NCBI GenBank assembly: GCA_018105865.1
Contig: CM030833.1
Span: forward strand, 16,627,381 to 16,691,380
Source: Metaphire vulgaris
Lineage: Eukaryota > Annelida > Clitellata > Crassiclitellata > Megascolecidae
Direction: 5' to 3'
Length of the DNA stretch: 64,000 bases
Below are positions 45,901 through 57,439 of this stretch, piece after piece. The first letter of the stretch is position 1. Every line of letters begins with the position of its first letter. The notes under the pieces were generated by a model. The model saw only the letters and a program-made list of their open reading frames with translations. It did not search any database and was not told the origin of the DNA. Position numbers and translations under genes: made by a program.

Positions 45901-48900
45901 AAATTGGCATCAGTATAAAGAAGCGATGGTAAATGCAGGACTGGAAAATGCAGTGGCAAACCACTCTAGATCAATGCTGTAAGCCACCTATACCGCTGCT
46001 TACCTGAAATCAGAGATCAGTGCCAGCCTCAAATATATCAAGACCCTACTTTACCTTTTATCATAATTAATTGCCTTAATAATATAAATTATATAAAATA
46101 GCTGCACCTCATTTTTATTAGCACCACCATCTAGCTAGGAGCAGCATTCAGCTGTGAAGTAAAGCACAGGTCTAGACATTTGGCTGGCAACCTACTCTAG
46201 ATTAATGGCTTAAACCACTTGCATTGCTGCATACCAGGAGACCGGAGATCAGCGCCGACCCAAGCTCTCGAAATTGAGTATGGGAAAACTTTACTTTTGT
46301 TTTTATAAAATAGCAGTAACATTTCCTTTTAAAAAGAACACAGCACAAACTTAAGCTTAAGTCTGTATACAAGTCACACCAATATTACCTCAAGCATATT
46401 TGAAAACATAAAGTAAGGCAGTCATCACACTTAACTTGATCATGTTATATTAGTACTGTTGCCTCTATAACTGCATTTTCAAGTGATACTGTATATGCAT
46501 ACACTGGCACTCAAATATCTAAGTAACCAAGAGAAAAACAACCATTACATACTTTGAAGGAAAGCTCGTCCACCTGTGCAGATTTATATTCAAACAGAGC
46601 AATTGCATGGGGTCCTGTGACCATGTAATGAAACAATGGATGACCCAACGTTGGTCTTGTAGGAAGGGATGGCTGCAAACCTGAACAGCACATTGCAGAA
46701 ATCAAATATTAATTTGCTGAAACTGACATGAGCATCGATCATTTACTTTTAGCATTGCTTTAGCCTTATAATAGTAGAAGCACCCATAGGCCAAACGTTT
46801 CCCACTGTTTAGTTTCAATAACAGGAATCATGTACAGCATATGTCATATTCTTCTTGTGGTTTCAAAAAGTTCAATTTCCTGGAATCAAAAATATCATAT
46901 TCATATTCAATTCCTGCTAAAGTCAACTCTGCCCAATGACACATATTTAGCGTCATATTTAAACAGTACCCTCAATGTGTAATTAAGTGCCTCAATTAAG
47001 TGCCTTTGACTGTACATGAAAGTAAACCAGGAGGACTTACAAGCAACATAACTTTCCACAGCAGCAGACTACATGCAAAATTTTGCTTCATGAAGCTTTC
47101 CAGATTCATCAACAGAGCATATACTGAATTTTGTTTACTAAGAACATATGCATCTCATAGTAAAATCATGCATCTGAAACGAAACTGCCATTTCTTTTTC
47201 CTCATTATTTAGCTAATTCTGCTTTTTGCAAGTTCAAATACTGCATCTGAAATTACGGAAAAACAAATGCCCAAGAAGCTTTACACTTTACAGATATTTT
47301 GGTGAGTGACAAGTAAGAAACCACATAATCAGTCAAAGCTTTTTTTATGATCACTCTATCGGCAAATGACCAGATCAGATCCTCGTCTGCAATAGTTCTA
47401 TCCCTTTCCCATACTCGGACAGCTCTTGGTTCTCATGCCTTCTCAGTGGCTGCCCCCAAACTCTGGAACTCATTGCCTCAGCATGTGTGCATTGCAAATT
47501 CATTACAGATTTTTAGAAAAAGATTAAAAACCCATCTTTTGACCTGGCTTATCTACCATAAACTGTCACCTGTTTTGTCTGGCCAGATACCCTGGATTTG
47601 ACCTGGATCTTTAATGATTTGGATTTTGGTGTGCCATCGGTTGATGCTCCTGTGCATTATGAAGTGGCGCTATAGAAGTTTAAGATTAGTTTAGATTAGA
47701 TTAGAAATGATTATTTAAATGAGCCACAATGATGAACTAACCCAAAAGTTGGTCTTTCTTTGATGGCTGAGCTGGTTTGTTCACCTTCGTAGGTCCCACT
47801 GTTGGTCTTGGTGGGGGACCTTGACGTGACTGGATTTCATTGCCTGGTCGAGATCTAGTCAATGTAAAACAACCTATTGGAAACCTGAATACAGCTTTCA
47901 AAATTAAAGTTTACAGATTCAAAATCTTTAAATACCAAAGGCTAAGCTAAAGGCATCTTTGAATCCAGTGGTATTTCAATAGCAGAAAATTATAGTATTG
48001 TTCCTTTAATTAATTCATACATAATTGATATGTGTACTATCTACATGTAAAAGCAGTATCCACATTACTAAGATATGGTAATATATTACACACAGAATTA
48101 GAAGCCATGACCAATTCCAGATTCATCAGTACAAATTCAACTGATTGTATTTATTTAACTGTGGTCTTTGTTTGACAGTGGTTTAGAAATGGTTTCTTGT
48201 ATGTAACTTCTGTAAGTGCAGTAACAATTAAAAGATATTTGACCATAAAGGCCAACTAACAGCATACAGCCAATAAACACTTTGCATAAAAATGTACATT
48301 AAATCTGTTAAAATTACCATAATCATCTTTCGGAGCACCAGTCGATCTACACTCGGCATAAAAACTCTGTGCAATTTAATGATCCCTATCCTACTTAAAC
48401 CCACCATGACTTACGTGTCATTTGGAATGTCACTGGATCCTTGAGCAATAAGTTTGCTTGAGCGAGGAGGTGGAGGCTTTGATGGCGGCTTTTTTACTGG
48501 CTCCTGAACTGGTACGACAACAGGCCGCGCCGGTGCTTTCGAGTGTGATTCCTCCATTTCAACTCTTTTCCAGTTTTCAGCATTCTGCCTCACCGACAAA
48601 TCAACTGATGTGCTGCCTCTTTGTTCCTCATGCTGAACTCTAGTTTCAGTGGCTGAGAAATGTACAATGCTCCTGTCACCACTGATTGCAACTGAGCCTT
48701 CAGCCAAATGATCTTTGCATCGTGCTTCAACAATTGGTCTTATTATGTTAGGGCATTGTTTTGGCTGTTCATTGGCAATGTTTTCCACGGGAGATGCTTT
48801 CTCCAGAGATCTTGCAGGCATTTCTGACCGGTTGTAGACAGTCTCATCTTGGTCAAGAGAAAGTTTTATTTGGCTCCCAGATGATGCATGACTCCTAAAT

Positions 48901-50801
48901 CCAGGACGAATTATTGTAGGAGCCACTTTTGGACGGACTGAACTTTGCACTTCATCATCATTTCCTGAAGAAGCTGTATTCTCAGAATCTATGTTCTCTG
49001 ATAAGTTGGCACACTTACCTAATGTAGGCCGAATCACTGTAGGCCATTTTCGAACACTTGGAGGCTGTTCCGATTTTGATTCGGTTTCACCTACCTCAGA
49101 CTTTGATTCTGGTTTTGGTTTAACTGTTGGTTTTGGTTTTGCTGCAGGTCTTGCACAGTTGTCAGAGATGACAGTTGCATCTTTTGTCTCTGACACATGC
49201 ATCAGTTCAGCAGCATGTTGCTTTGCATCTGAGCTCTTAGGAGCAACAGGTGGCGGAATGTTACTGCCCACACTCTTCGATTCATAAGCTGAAGCTCGAA
49301 TAATTGTTGGCCTTCTGGGTGCTGCCTCTGGTTTGGATCTGACTAAGGAATCTTCCAATATCCAGTCGTTCCTTTTCCACGAGTCACTGGCAGTTGTGTT
49401 GATCTGTGAATTACGAAAGTCATTGTCAGCAGAGACGTAATCAGCATGAACTGAAGGACGCTTTGTCAGAATGGGTTTTTCTGGAATTGATTTCGGTTCA
49501 CTAGTGATTACATTGTTTTGTCCATCAAAATGCATTGTAATGGGACGCACTGGATTGGTGCGTCGAGGTTTTGGAGGAGCATGGCCGGGAAATTTTTTTG
49601 TCTGATCATCCAAATCTAAGCTGCCCTACAAAAAATCAAATAATGCATCCATTATTAGCTGCAGGATAAATCAATATTCAACCCAGTACACAGGAACAAC
49701 TATGACTTTAAGAAAAGTAATTACAAATACAATATTTCCAATGTTCTAATCCACATGACAAACAAAGCTGCATGAATCCAGAAAACACCTTGATTGTTTC
49801 TTAATCAGTGTTTATGTATAAGTTGTAATCACATGACACATTAATCACATTAATTAAAATTTCTAACTGCGATAAAAATTCAAGTCAATCTCACATTATT
49901 CAATGTCAAAGTTACACGACATGCAATGCCTAATGTTTCATCTCAATGGCAACAAAGAAGTCAATTTGAATGAATTAAACAGTTTACAAATAATTATAAT
50001 CAAACTACAATCCTTCAAATACAGCACATTTTTAAAAATAAAATGATACTCACAATCAGTGCTGTTGGTTTTCTTTCAACAGGTACTAGAAAATGCAAGA
50101 ATAAACAATTTAACAACAATCCAAGAAATTTTTCCTCTGAAGGTTTAATAACCGGACAAAATTGATCTAGTGTGAGCTACCACATAGTACACATATATTT
50201 TGGAATATGCTAGTCTCTAAGGATATATTGATGAATGAAACAGGATATAAAACAAACAATAACAAACAACAGGCTAGTGGATTAAAGGACCTGCTCAAAG
50301 AAATAGGTATTCAATATAACAAAAGAAATTATAAAGCAGAAAAACTTTTGCATGGAGTGTTTTCAAAAGGAATATAACAAAGAATTTAGCAATATAAGTT
50401 TTCATTAGTCACACAACATATGTTGATATACTGGACCAAATAAAGTCAAAACACTAAATGAAACCAACAAAATGTTTATAAATTATTTCAAAACATCGGA
50501 AACAGAGCTTCATAAGCTAAATCGTAGTTAGCTTTTAAATACAAACAGCAAATACTGCTGCAAACAAACAGCAAACAGCAAAAACACACCTGGCCTTTGA
50601 TGAACCACTGGCATTGGATCGGGCTCAAAGGCAGTTTTATTATTATTTGCAGGTGGAAATGGTCTTCCAACTGGCGGATCTTTTGGCATTGATGGCACAA
50701 CTTTTGGAGCCTCGGAAGAAACTGGAGTTGCAGCTCTTACATCTCGGAAGCCAACTTCATCCATTGGTCGTGCATTGACAACAGTTATAACTGGTCGTCT
50801 T
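42671..50801 (-). CDS. SH3D19: SH3D19-like multi-SH3 adaptor, gene model of ten visible exons (partial at 5' end)
   Basis: Exons in transcript order: 50801-50590, 50085-50054, 49625-48415, 47854-47742, 46680-46553, 45638-45498, 45181-44900, 44002-43944, 43737-43542, 42963-42671 (about 2.67 kb coding). All junctions are AG/GT and all phases agree except for one base lost inside 44900-45181. The first three exons encode a proline-rich region with PPKPRR, PPPRPT and PPSKPPPPRSSK class SH3 ligands; the last six encode four SH3 domains in a row. Proline-rich N-terminus plus C-terminal SH3 array fits SH3D19/Eve-1, which binds ADAM proteases and endophilin-type proteins at the membrane; human SH3D19 has five SH3 domains, so one may be absent or in unseen exons. 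The first visible exon starts in phase 2, so at least one upstream exon is missing, or translation starts at the Met in ARPMDEVGF. Introns carry a CR1 tail (47.3-47.7 kb) and SINE-like copies (45.8-46.3 kb). Confidence 0.7.
43542..43737 (-). CDS. SH3D19: SH3D19-like exon, SH3 domain C
   Basis: 196 nt, acceptor TTGTTATAG, donor CATG|GTAGGT. A whole SH3: HCIALYDFPAQNFDDLSFSA, GDKIILLDKINDDWLKGQ, then KTGIFPSSFVQIM. ALYDF, the acidic RT loop, DDW and GIFPSSFV are all intact. Confidence 0.82.
43944..44002 (-). CDS. SH3D19: SH3D19-like short linker exon
   Basis: 59 nt, acceptor GTTGTTGAAG, donor CTTTTG|GTAAGA. Encodes QSPVLKDFPNQLPGELNLL between SH3 domains B and C; accepted because the phases on both sides match. 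Confidence 0.62.
44900..45181 (-). CDS. SH3D19: SH3D19-like exon, SH3 domain B with one-base frameshift
   Basis: 282 nt, acceptor ATGTTGTAG, donor AAATCAG|GTGAAT. The first frame gives CLARFDYNGEDPSDLAFVEG and DIIQILERIGEEW; the end of the domain, KGELSQRKGIFPVSFVEII, is in another frame. The switch is between 45008 and 45045. Upstream exons fix the first frame and the downstream exon phase (one spare base) fixes the second, so one base appears missing relative to an intact exon of 283 nt. It may be a sequencing error, an allele, or true damage that would stop the protein within a few codons. Confidence 0.72.
45498..45638 (-). CDS. SH3D19: SH3D19-like exon, second half of SH3 domain A
   Basis: 141 nt, 47 codons, acceptor ATTCATAG, donor CAAGCG|GTAACA. 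Encodes AGEVIVLEKWINSDWLYGRT and SGMFPATFVDII, completing the SH3 with its conserved Trp and the GxFP motif, then a QQPPHDLTDIQA linker. Confidence 0.78.
45785..46060 (+). repeat. SINE-like repeat with 5S-rRNA-like head
   Basis: Around 45805-45860 the order AAAGTTAAGCA, TTAATAGAATGGGTGACT, ATCCTGGGA follows 5S rRNA (GAAGCTAAGC, TTAGTACTTGGATGGG, CGCCTGGGA) with a short gap, the internal pol III promoter region. A body follows with GCAAACCACTCTAGATCAATG, shared with the copy at 46.13 kb. Fits 5S-derived SINEs (SINE3), decayed. Confidence 0.5.
46130..46300 (+). repeat. Second copy of the SINE-like body
   Basis: Shares CTACTCTAGATTAATGG, AAACCACTTGC, GGAGATCAGCGCC and the ACTTTAC end with 45970-46055. 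Its 5S-like head is not recognisable. Confidence 0.55.
46553..46680 (-). CDS. SH3D19: SH3D19-like exon, first half of SH3 domain A
   Basis: 128 nt, acceptor GCTGTTCAG, donor TTCAAA|GTATGT. Encodes LQPSLPTRPTLGHPL and then HAIALFEYKSAQVDELSFK, the ALYDY-equivalent and first strands of an SH3. The intron cuts the SH3 after the LSFK turn. Confidence 0.75.
47340..47705 (+). pseudogene. CR1/L2-like retrotransposon 3' end in an SH3D19-like intron
   Basis: The open frame at 47347-47601 encodes only the C-terminal tail: RTALGSHAFSVAAPKLWNSL, then RKRLKTHLL. It is followed by a 3' UTR (GCCATCGGTTGATGCTC, AGTGGCGCTATAGAAG) and a TTAGA-type tail. It is antisense to the host gene. Confidence 0.72.
47742..47854 (-). 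CDS. SH3D19: SH3D19-like exon, proline-rich linker
   Basis: 113 nt, acceptor ATTGACTAG, donor CTTTTGG|GTTAGT. Encodes SRPGNEIQSRQGPPPRPTVG followed by PTKVNKPAQPSKKDQLL. The spare bases at both ends fit the flanking exons. Confidence 0.7.
48415..49625 (-). CDS. SH3D19: SH3D19-like large exon, proline-rich with repeated IIRP motifs
   Basis: 1211 nt, acceptor TTTTTGTAG, donor GACAC|GTAAGT. Begins GSLDLDDQTKK and PPKPRRTNPVRP. A short motif of the form P-T-(I/V)-I-R-P recurs: RPTIIRAS, WPTVIRPTLG, APTIIRPGFR, CPNIIRPIVE. Ends with PPSKPPPPRSSKLIAQGS. No folded domain, coiled coil or membrane segment is visible; likely a disordered docking region for SH3 partners. Confidence 0.75.
50054..50085 (-). 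CDS. SH3D19: SH3D19-like micro-exon
   Basis: 32 nt between TTTTCTAG and ATT|GTGAGT. It adds VPVERKPTALI and carries the frame exactly from the preceding to the following exon (one base left before, phase 0 after), the main reason to accept so short an exon. Confidence 0.6.
50590..50801 (-). CDS. SH3D19: SH3D19-like exon 1 of visible set (proline-rich)
   Basis: 212 nt between acceptor GATTTTAG and donor GGCCAG|GTGTGT. Encodes RRPVITVVNARPMDEVGF, then SEAPKVVPSMPKDPPVGRPF and ends MPVVHQRP. It needs two bases from an upstream exon I could not find between 50.8 and 58.4 kb. Confidence 0.7.
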
Positions 50802-51209
50802 CTAAAATCATACGCAATAAGCCTCACTTAATCGGTGCTGTACTGAATTACTGAATTAATACCAAATGGATACAAAGCAGATCCTTAACTTTTTAACTAA
50901 GCTCACATTTTTTCCAATTCAGACATCTTCATACACATTGTATATTAGAATTACAATTCATTTATCTGGTCTAATAGCATCTAATATCAAATACATTCAT
51001 TCAAATATCTGCATTTTATCAAATGGCTCCATCAAATGAAAGCAAAGACTAGAAATATCAAAATTACAAATTTCACTAATGATCCTAAGTGTACAGATAA
51101 CTTTTAACCTATGACTAAATTTCTTATCCAGATTCCTTTTTCACATCAAATTTTAAACAAAAGTTCTCTACACAGTAGAGAAATTATTTTTAAATACATC
51201 TGTCATTAA
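50802..51209. other. No exon seen
   Basis: Upstream intron of the SH3D19-like gene; AT-rich. Confidence 0.4.
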
Positions 51210-52807
51210 CCCTTTGAACCTGGTGGGCCGGTAAACCAGCCGAAAATCATCTGACAATAACCCGGCAGGCCGGTATACCGGCCTCACACTTCTTCTTCTG
51301 CTAATAACCCTCAGCCATTCAACGGCATCATTGAGCCTGATGCAGGGTTGCTGGACACCTCTAGTAATCTGGTGAGGTTAGCAGTCAAGACTTGTGGTTC
51401 ATATATTTCTGATGCCGTTCTGGAAATAAACACCAGTAATCTCTGACACCAACGGTGAAGTAGTAGTATACATCGATCGGGGGCCTGTTATAATTGAAGT
51501 GGACCCAATCATATAGCAGACAGGATGATAGCAGTGACAATGAAAGGGATGTTGTGATGAGGTGTTTGTTCTTGACAGAGCAGAAACCAGATTTCTTCCA
51601 TCTTTCCGGAACAGAGATGATGTTTCAAATATTTTAGTAACCAGATTGATGACCACTCAAAATGCTGAGCAGGATGGATGCAAAACCAAAATTATTGTGC
51701 AGATCTTTTGTCCCAGGTATAATAATTAAGATGAGCTTGGATTTTTGTTTGTTGAATGACTGGCGGGTCTTAGTTCAGGACTGGCAAAAACAGTGAGCAT
51801 ATTTGTGGAAATTCCAGGATTGTTTTCATGGAGGAATTCAAAAATGTCGACCAAATGGACGGGTTAGGGCATTTTTAAAATACAGGAGCCAGTGTTCTGC
51901 AGCAGAGTAAGTAATCAAATGCTATTTCTTCACAGAAATATCATGACAAAACACAAGAAATCTTGCAATGATGTTGTCAAATAACTAGTGAACTCAGACT
52001 GACAGACATTATTGCATAAAGTGAACTAAGACTTAATATGACAAAACAAACAAAAAAAGCTTTCATCTTAAAATTAAGATACAACTTATACAAAATTTTT
52101 GACACTTCTTCCTGTTTGCTTAGCATCAGTTCATGCTCAGCATTTTGAGTGGTCTCTGTTACTAAAATATTTGAAACATCATCACTCTACAAAAGACTGA
52201 AGAAATTTGTGCAGCCAGCATCTGCCATAATACATAATACCCTAAGGCAATGACACATGTGAGAATGTTGGAAATCACTATAAACAAGCATTTTCTTTGA
52301 TGTCATTGGATATAATTATTTCTATAAGTCTGTTCTGAAAATAAACACTAGTAATGGTGACACCCTTGAGTGAAATTAGTAAAATTTAAATCGAGGGGGG
52401 GGGAGAAATTATCATTGAAGGAGGCTGTAAGAATTATAGTAGACAGGATGATAGCAATGACAATGAAAGCAAAGATGTTATTAGACAAGGTGAAGGTTCA
52501 TTCAAAAAGAAAGGAAAATAAATAAAAAGAAGTCTTTTGTAGAGTAATGATGTTTCAAAGAATTTTAGTAAATGAGACAGGCAAAATGCTGAGCATGGGA
52601 TGGAAATAAAACAATTATTGTAAAAAGTTCCCAAATATAATAATTAATTAAGATGAAAGCATTTTTTTTGTTGAATGGCCAAGAAGTCTTAGTTCAGACA
52701 TTGAAACCAGAATATTTGTCAAAATATGGACATTTTCTGAAAGTCAAAAATGTGCCCAGGAGCCCAGGGTTAGCATTTTTAAAACCAGGAAGCCAGTGTT
52801 CAAAGGG
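51210..52807. mobile_element. piggyBac-like element region with internal duplications
   Basis: Ends CCCTTTGAACCTGG and CCAGTGTTCAAAGGG are inverted and each flanked by TTAA (51206-51209, 52808-52811), the piggyBac target. Inside, 51480-51680 recurs in direct orientation at 52430-52600 and inverted at ~52120-52200 (ACAGGATGATAGCA, GATGATGTTTCAAA). Sequence after ~51900 resembles sequence after 52811, so a tandem duplication that included one end and flank is likely. Very short coding-like pieces only. Confidence 0.6.
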
Positions 52808-52811
52808 TTAA

Positions 52812-53652
52812 TAAGTAATCAAATATATTTCATCACAGAAATATCATGACAAAACACAAGAAATCTTACTTATGCTATCAAATAACTTAAGCAACTCACC
52901 TGACAGACATTATTGCATAAATAGATGTAGGAAATTAATATGACAAAAGACAGAAAAGGTTGTGAATAAAATACAAGATAAAACTTTTACTACAAAAAGA
53001 AAATTCTTCCTCTATAAGAAAGCAGTTCAGCCTTAGTTTGTTTACACATCTAATAAGAAAAGACAGGTCAAGCTGGAAAATCAGCCATAACAGGAAAAAT
53101 GTGAGGGGAAAAGAGCAAGATCTGCCACAAAGACATAATATAGTAATACAATGACACCATGTGAAAACTTAGACAACACTTCGAACTGATAAGGATTTTC
53201 TTTGAAACAGAGAATATAAATTTACTGGTCGCCGTCTAGTTCTGCTCACATGTTCACATGAAGAAAGAAAGAAAGAAAGAAAGAAAGCAGTCATATTTTG
53301 TCTCTAAAGTCTTATCAGCTTCTCTAACCAATATGTCTAAATAAGTGTGTGTGAGCTCAAATGCAGTCAGCCTACCATTCAAGAGTCTGTCAATTAAAAA
53401 CTCTTCAAACAATTCAGGTTAAATTCTGGTAATCAGCCTCAAAAACAGACAGTTTAAAATTACCATTACACCAGAGGAAACCTATACCTATAATAACAAA
53501 AACAGGTTTTATTAATTATGACAGCAATTGAGGGGTTCATATGTTTAAAGGTGCTGCTAAAGTCATGCCAAGAAAATCTATCAGACTATTGCTCTGCTAA
53601 ATAAGTAATTATGTATCTCAAATGCTTCTCATAAACTATTCATAGCTCCTTA

Positions 53653-53696
<44 letters not shown>

Positions 53697-54037
53697 TTTT
53701 AATCTAATACAGCTATACAGCTTAATATATCACAAGTGAGTGAACAATGCAAACAAGAGAGTATTGCACAAATATAAATATGGCAGAACAATCTACATTC
53801 TGCCTTGCCATTCACCCTAAAAATCAGGGTTTCCCAAACTTGTTGGAACCACAATCCATTCCCCAGTTTTATAACAGTCTGCCATACTGCAAACTTAGTG
53901 TCAACAAAAAGTGGATAAAACCTTAATCATTTAATGTAAGCCAATAAAACCAATGAAAAACCAGGACATCTGGTCACTTTACTTATATCCAATCATTAAA
54001 ATTAAATTTAAATAAAAAAACAACTTTTACTTATTAT
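52812..54037. other. No gene seen; microsatellites
   Basis: AAAG repeat at ~53264-53287, TA repeat at 53655-53692, and a lone hAT-like left end CAGGGTTTCCCAAACTTG at 53826. Confidence 0.5.
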
Positions 54038-55017
54038 TAGGGATGTCAAATTAACGTGTTAACTAACTCATTAAATAATTCATCATGATTAAAAACTTAA
54101 AGCCGTTAAAAATATTAACACAAATTTTGTTTGATCAATAATAGAATGATCAAATTATTAATTACCCAGGTAATTAAAAATGTAAACCATTGGCCTTTCT
54201 GTTGAATGAACACTGTTACAAAACTGTCATTGATAAAGCAGTTAACAATGTTAAACAATTGACATTGAGTGGTTATGATATAATTCAATAATTGAATACT
54301 TACTTTTCAGTTTGCAACATGCTGCATTACTCCAAATTTTGACTTTAAAATAAATTTATTCAAGTGCTCTTGCTTAAGTCATTTTTTTTGACTGCCTAGA
54401 ACTAGTAAATTTTAATTTAGAAATTAAACTTACAGTAATGCTTTTGCTTTGCAAAGTTTGCTACCTGATTAGCTCATAAATTTAACTTAGGTGCTAGTTA
54501 CTAGAGTATTGAGTGTGACTGCAAAATGTCCGAGTCAGTTCTGTGAGTGACTATTTTCTGTGGCTGGCAACATTGCTAACAAGCTTCTCCATTGAAAACA
54601 AATGCTAAACTAGTTTGCTTAATAGACTGGCAGAGAAAGTGACAGTTTTACTTTATGCAGAATGGTGAAGTGATTGCTTATTGTGGGCCTATGCCAACTT
54701 TCCATCCTTCTGATTATGACTTGTTCAGCTTTTCAGTTCCAATTTCAAATTAAACCTGACTTATTGACTAGGCTTCTGTAGCACAGCAGACTTAACAACA
54801 CTTTGACAAATATTATATACTGGTAGTCATTTTTTTGAATTCTTGCTTAATTTGAAAACATTATGTAAAATAAATTAAGAGGACAAGAGTACTTAATCCT
54901 GCAAGTCCAATGAGATACAACATGTGTGTTAAAAACCATGATTAATGCTCGATTTAAAAAATTAATCGCACAAATAGTGATATTAATTTTTTTAAAATTA
55001 ACGCGTTAACAGCTCTA
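54038..55017. mobile_element. hAT-type nonautonomous element
   Basis: 980 bp, ends TAGGGATGTCAAATTAACG and CGCGTTAACAGCTCTA, flanks CTTATTAT/CTTATTAG (7 of 8). No transposase frame inside. Confidence 0.7.
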
Positions 55018-56387
55018 CTTATTAGAGAGATCAGCATTTCTCATTAGCCTCTATATCATGCAGTGATTTGAATATTATATTGTGCTCAGGGTCCATAAAA
55101 ATTGCAATTTTATACATAAAACTGAAAAAATCAAATTAAATTAATTCTTTCCTTCTGGTAAACATCTTGGCAAAACACATTTACTTCTGTGTTTTAACCT
55201 GCCATTATTTAAAAATAGGCAGTTTAAGGTGAAAGTAGTTCATATTATTTCTTGCACTGCATCAAAAACAATATGAACTACTGTTAAAAACAAGAAGATA
55301 ACCAACAAGACTACACTAAAATTATTTCAAACATGCATATTAAGCATTGTATATATGCATATGAGACTTAGACTTTAAACAAGAACAATAACCATACACA
55401 CCACACAATTGAAATGAAGTGGCAGAAGTGTCACAGAAACATCCTAGGAATCAGATGGTTTGACAAGATCAATAAAAAAAGGTAAAACAAAGAATCAGAT
55501 GGTTTGATTAAGAACAATAAAAAAATTGTAAAACAAAATGAATTAACATAAGGAAAAAAATTATCCAAACAGTCATTGAAAAAGCACTGTGCACAGTTAT
55601 ATTGTAAAAGTGTTTCTGTCTATCAAATGTCCAGGTTATTGCATTATAAACAAATCTGGCAAAAAAGACGTGGTAATCTCGGTCTACCTCTCACTCTCTT
55701 TCCCTCTATTTTTCCTTCGATTATTGTTCTTAGTAAAGAGTCATGAAAACATGTCCCATCCAATTTCTCTGCCTTTTCCGGATTGTATCTATCAGGCTTC
55801 TTTATCTATCTGATGCTCTGTGTATTTTACTTTTAGGTTTTCCTAAAAATCCACATTTCAAAAGTTAAACTTTTTATATCTTCCTAATTTGTCCACGTCT
55901 CCGCCCCATTTTAATGCACACTCCATTAAAATATTAATCAGTCTCTTTTTAGGTTTAGTTTTAGTGATCAGTTAAAAAATGATAAAAATCTTTAAAATTG
56001 ATAAAAATCACAATGTTAAACTTTTAAATTTAATTTGTCAATTTTAATGCATGATTAAAATATTAATCTCACAGTTAGTGATGTTAAAGAAATTAACTTA
56101 ATTTAAAATTTAAATAAAATTTTAAATTTAATCTGTCAATTAAAAAAATGTGGATCAAAATCTTTTCAACATACATTTACTTCCCAAATTTTTACTGACC
56201 ATTATTCATTCATGTCAATTCCTGTACTATATAAAACAATTAATCTAGCACATTTGCATGTGATATATAATGTCAACAGAAGACCTATCACTTTCAAACT
56301 GTTAAGATAATTTCCTAATTATTCACTCAATGTACAGTGTGCCTACATTTGCAACAACACCAAAAAGCAATATTAAAGCTGACCAGT
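55018..56387. other. No gene seen
   Basis: AT-rich. TTAAAATATTAATC motifs recur near 55930 and 56050, possibly a decayed relative of the preceding element. Confidence 0.35.
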
Positions 56388-56651
56388 TCAGAAAGAGCTC
56401 TGGAAGATACCTCTTCCTAATATCTCTTTCTGCCATCCAGTCAGTGTGATGTCACTGTCACAATCTGGCACTTGCTGATCTTCATCACCATCACCTGTGC
56501 AATTCTGCCTGCACTCTTTCATGCATGCTACTAATTCTTCCATTTCACTACCAGTCTTTACACTACTATCTGCTGCCAGCTTTAAAGTAACATGAGGCAG
56601 TTCAATGTAACATCTCCAAATAGTATCTCTTTTTCTGCCAGCAGCTGACAT
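56388..56651 (-). pseudogene. Decayed BED-finger ORF of hAT-transposase type
   Basis: 87 codons. The start MSAAGRKRDTIWRCYIEL resembles the GRKRDPIWxxF opening of BED-type zinc fingers in hAT-derived proteins, and EMEELVACMKECRQNC resembles the following QGLVARMKxHxxxC. The first Cys pair is not recognisable, so the finger is probably dead. No DUF659 or dimerisation domain follows. A short domesticated protein is possible but less likely. Confidence 0.4.
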
Positions 56652-56799
56652 TATTCAATATCTTTCAATATATTTGCTTAAGCTATCAGAACTACAGTGT
56701 ACTAGAGTACAGCTATCTATTCTAATATCATAGTATACTAGGTATCGCTGCAGAATTACCTTGTATTGATTATTGACTATACACTGGGTGGCGGCCATT

Positions 56800-56905
56800 T
56801 TCAATGGTACATCCAGTCTTAAGGTTTACCCTGAAGCCACCATCAACTGATGCGCGATGCGTTATAAAATGGCGCTATGAAAAACTTATTTATTTACTAT
56901 TGAGG
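56800..56905 (+). repeat. CR1/L2-like 3' UTR fragment
   Basis: CACCATCAACTGATGCGCG followed by AAATGGCGCTATGAAAAAC and a TTTA tail resembles the 3' ends at 29.6 and 47.65 kb. No coding part remains. Confidence 0.5.
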
Positions 56906-57439
56906 GGACGAAAGACGAGGGGGATACCGAGTAATATTAATTCAAATGCATGATAGATAGTTGTAACATAATAAGCAACTATAATAAACTCAGAAATAGC
57001 GCATAACAAAATAGAACTGCGAAGCTACATAAAGACCTGGGAAAGTACCAATTATAATCTTATACATTATAGTATCAAACCCACTTCGTCAACATTCGAT
57101 TAAGTGACAATATTATTTAATTTAAATGTAATATTCAATTTGATGAAAAGAAATTGTCAATCTACAAACATTTTTTATATCCTACAAATATAAAAAGTCA
57201 ATTTACCATCCAAATATTGAAGAGTGAACTGTTGACAACAATCTACAAACATCGATTTATATCCTACAAATATAAAAAGTCAATACTCGAGTAAGTAAGT
57301 AAGTAAATTCTAATTTTACAGATGATGGAAGAGTATGAACACAGGCAATGGTCAAAAAAAAGGGCACACTACTAACACACACACACAATGATTTAAGAAA
57401 CAGGAAGGATTTAACACACACACACACAGATACTGATTG

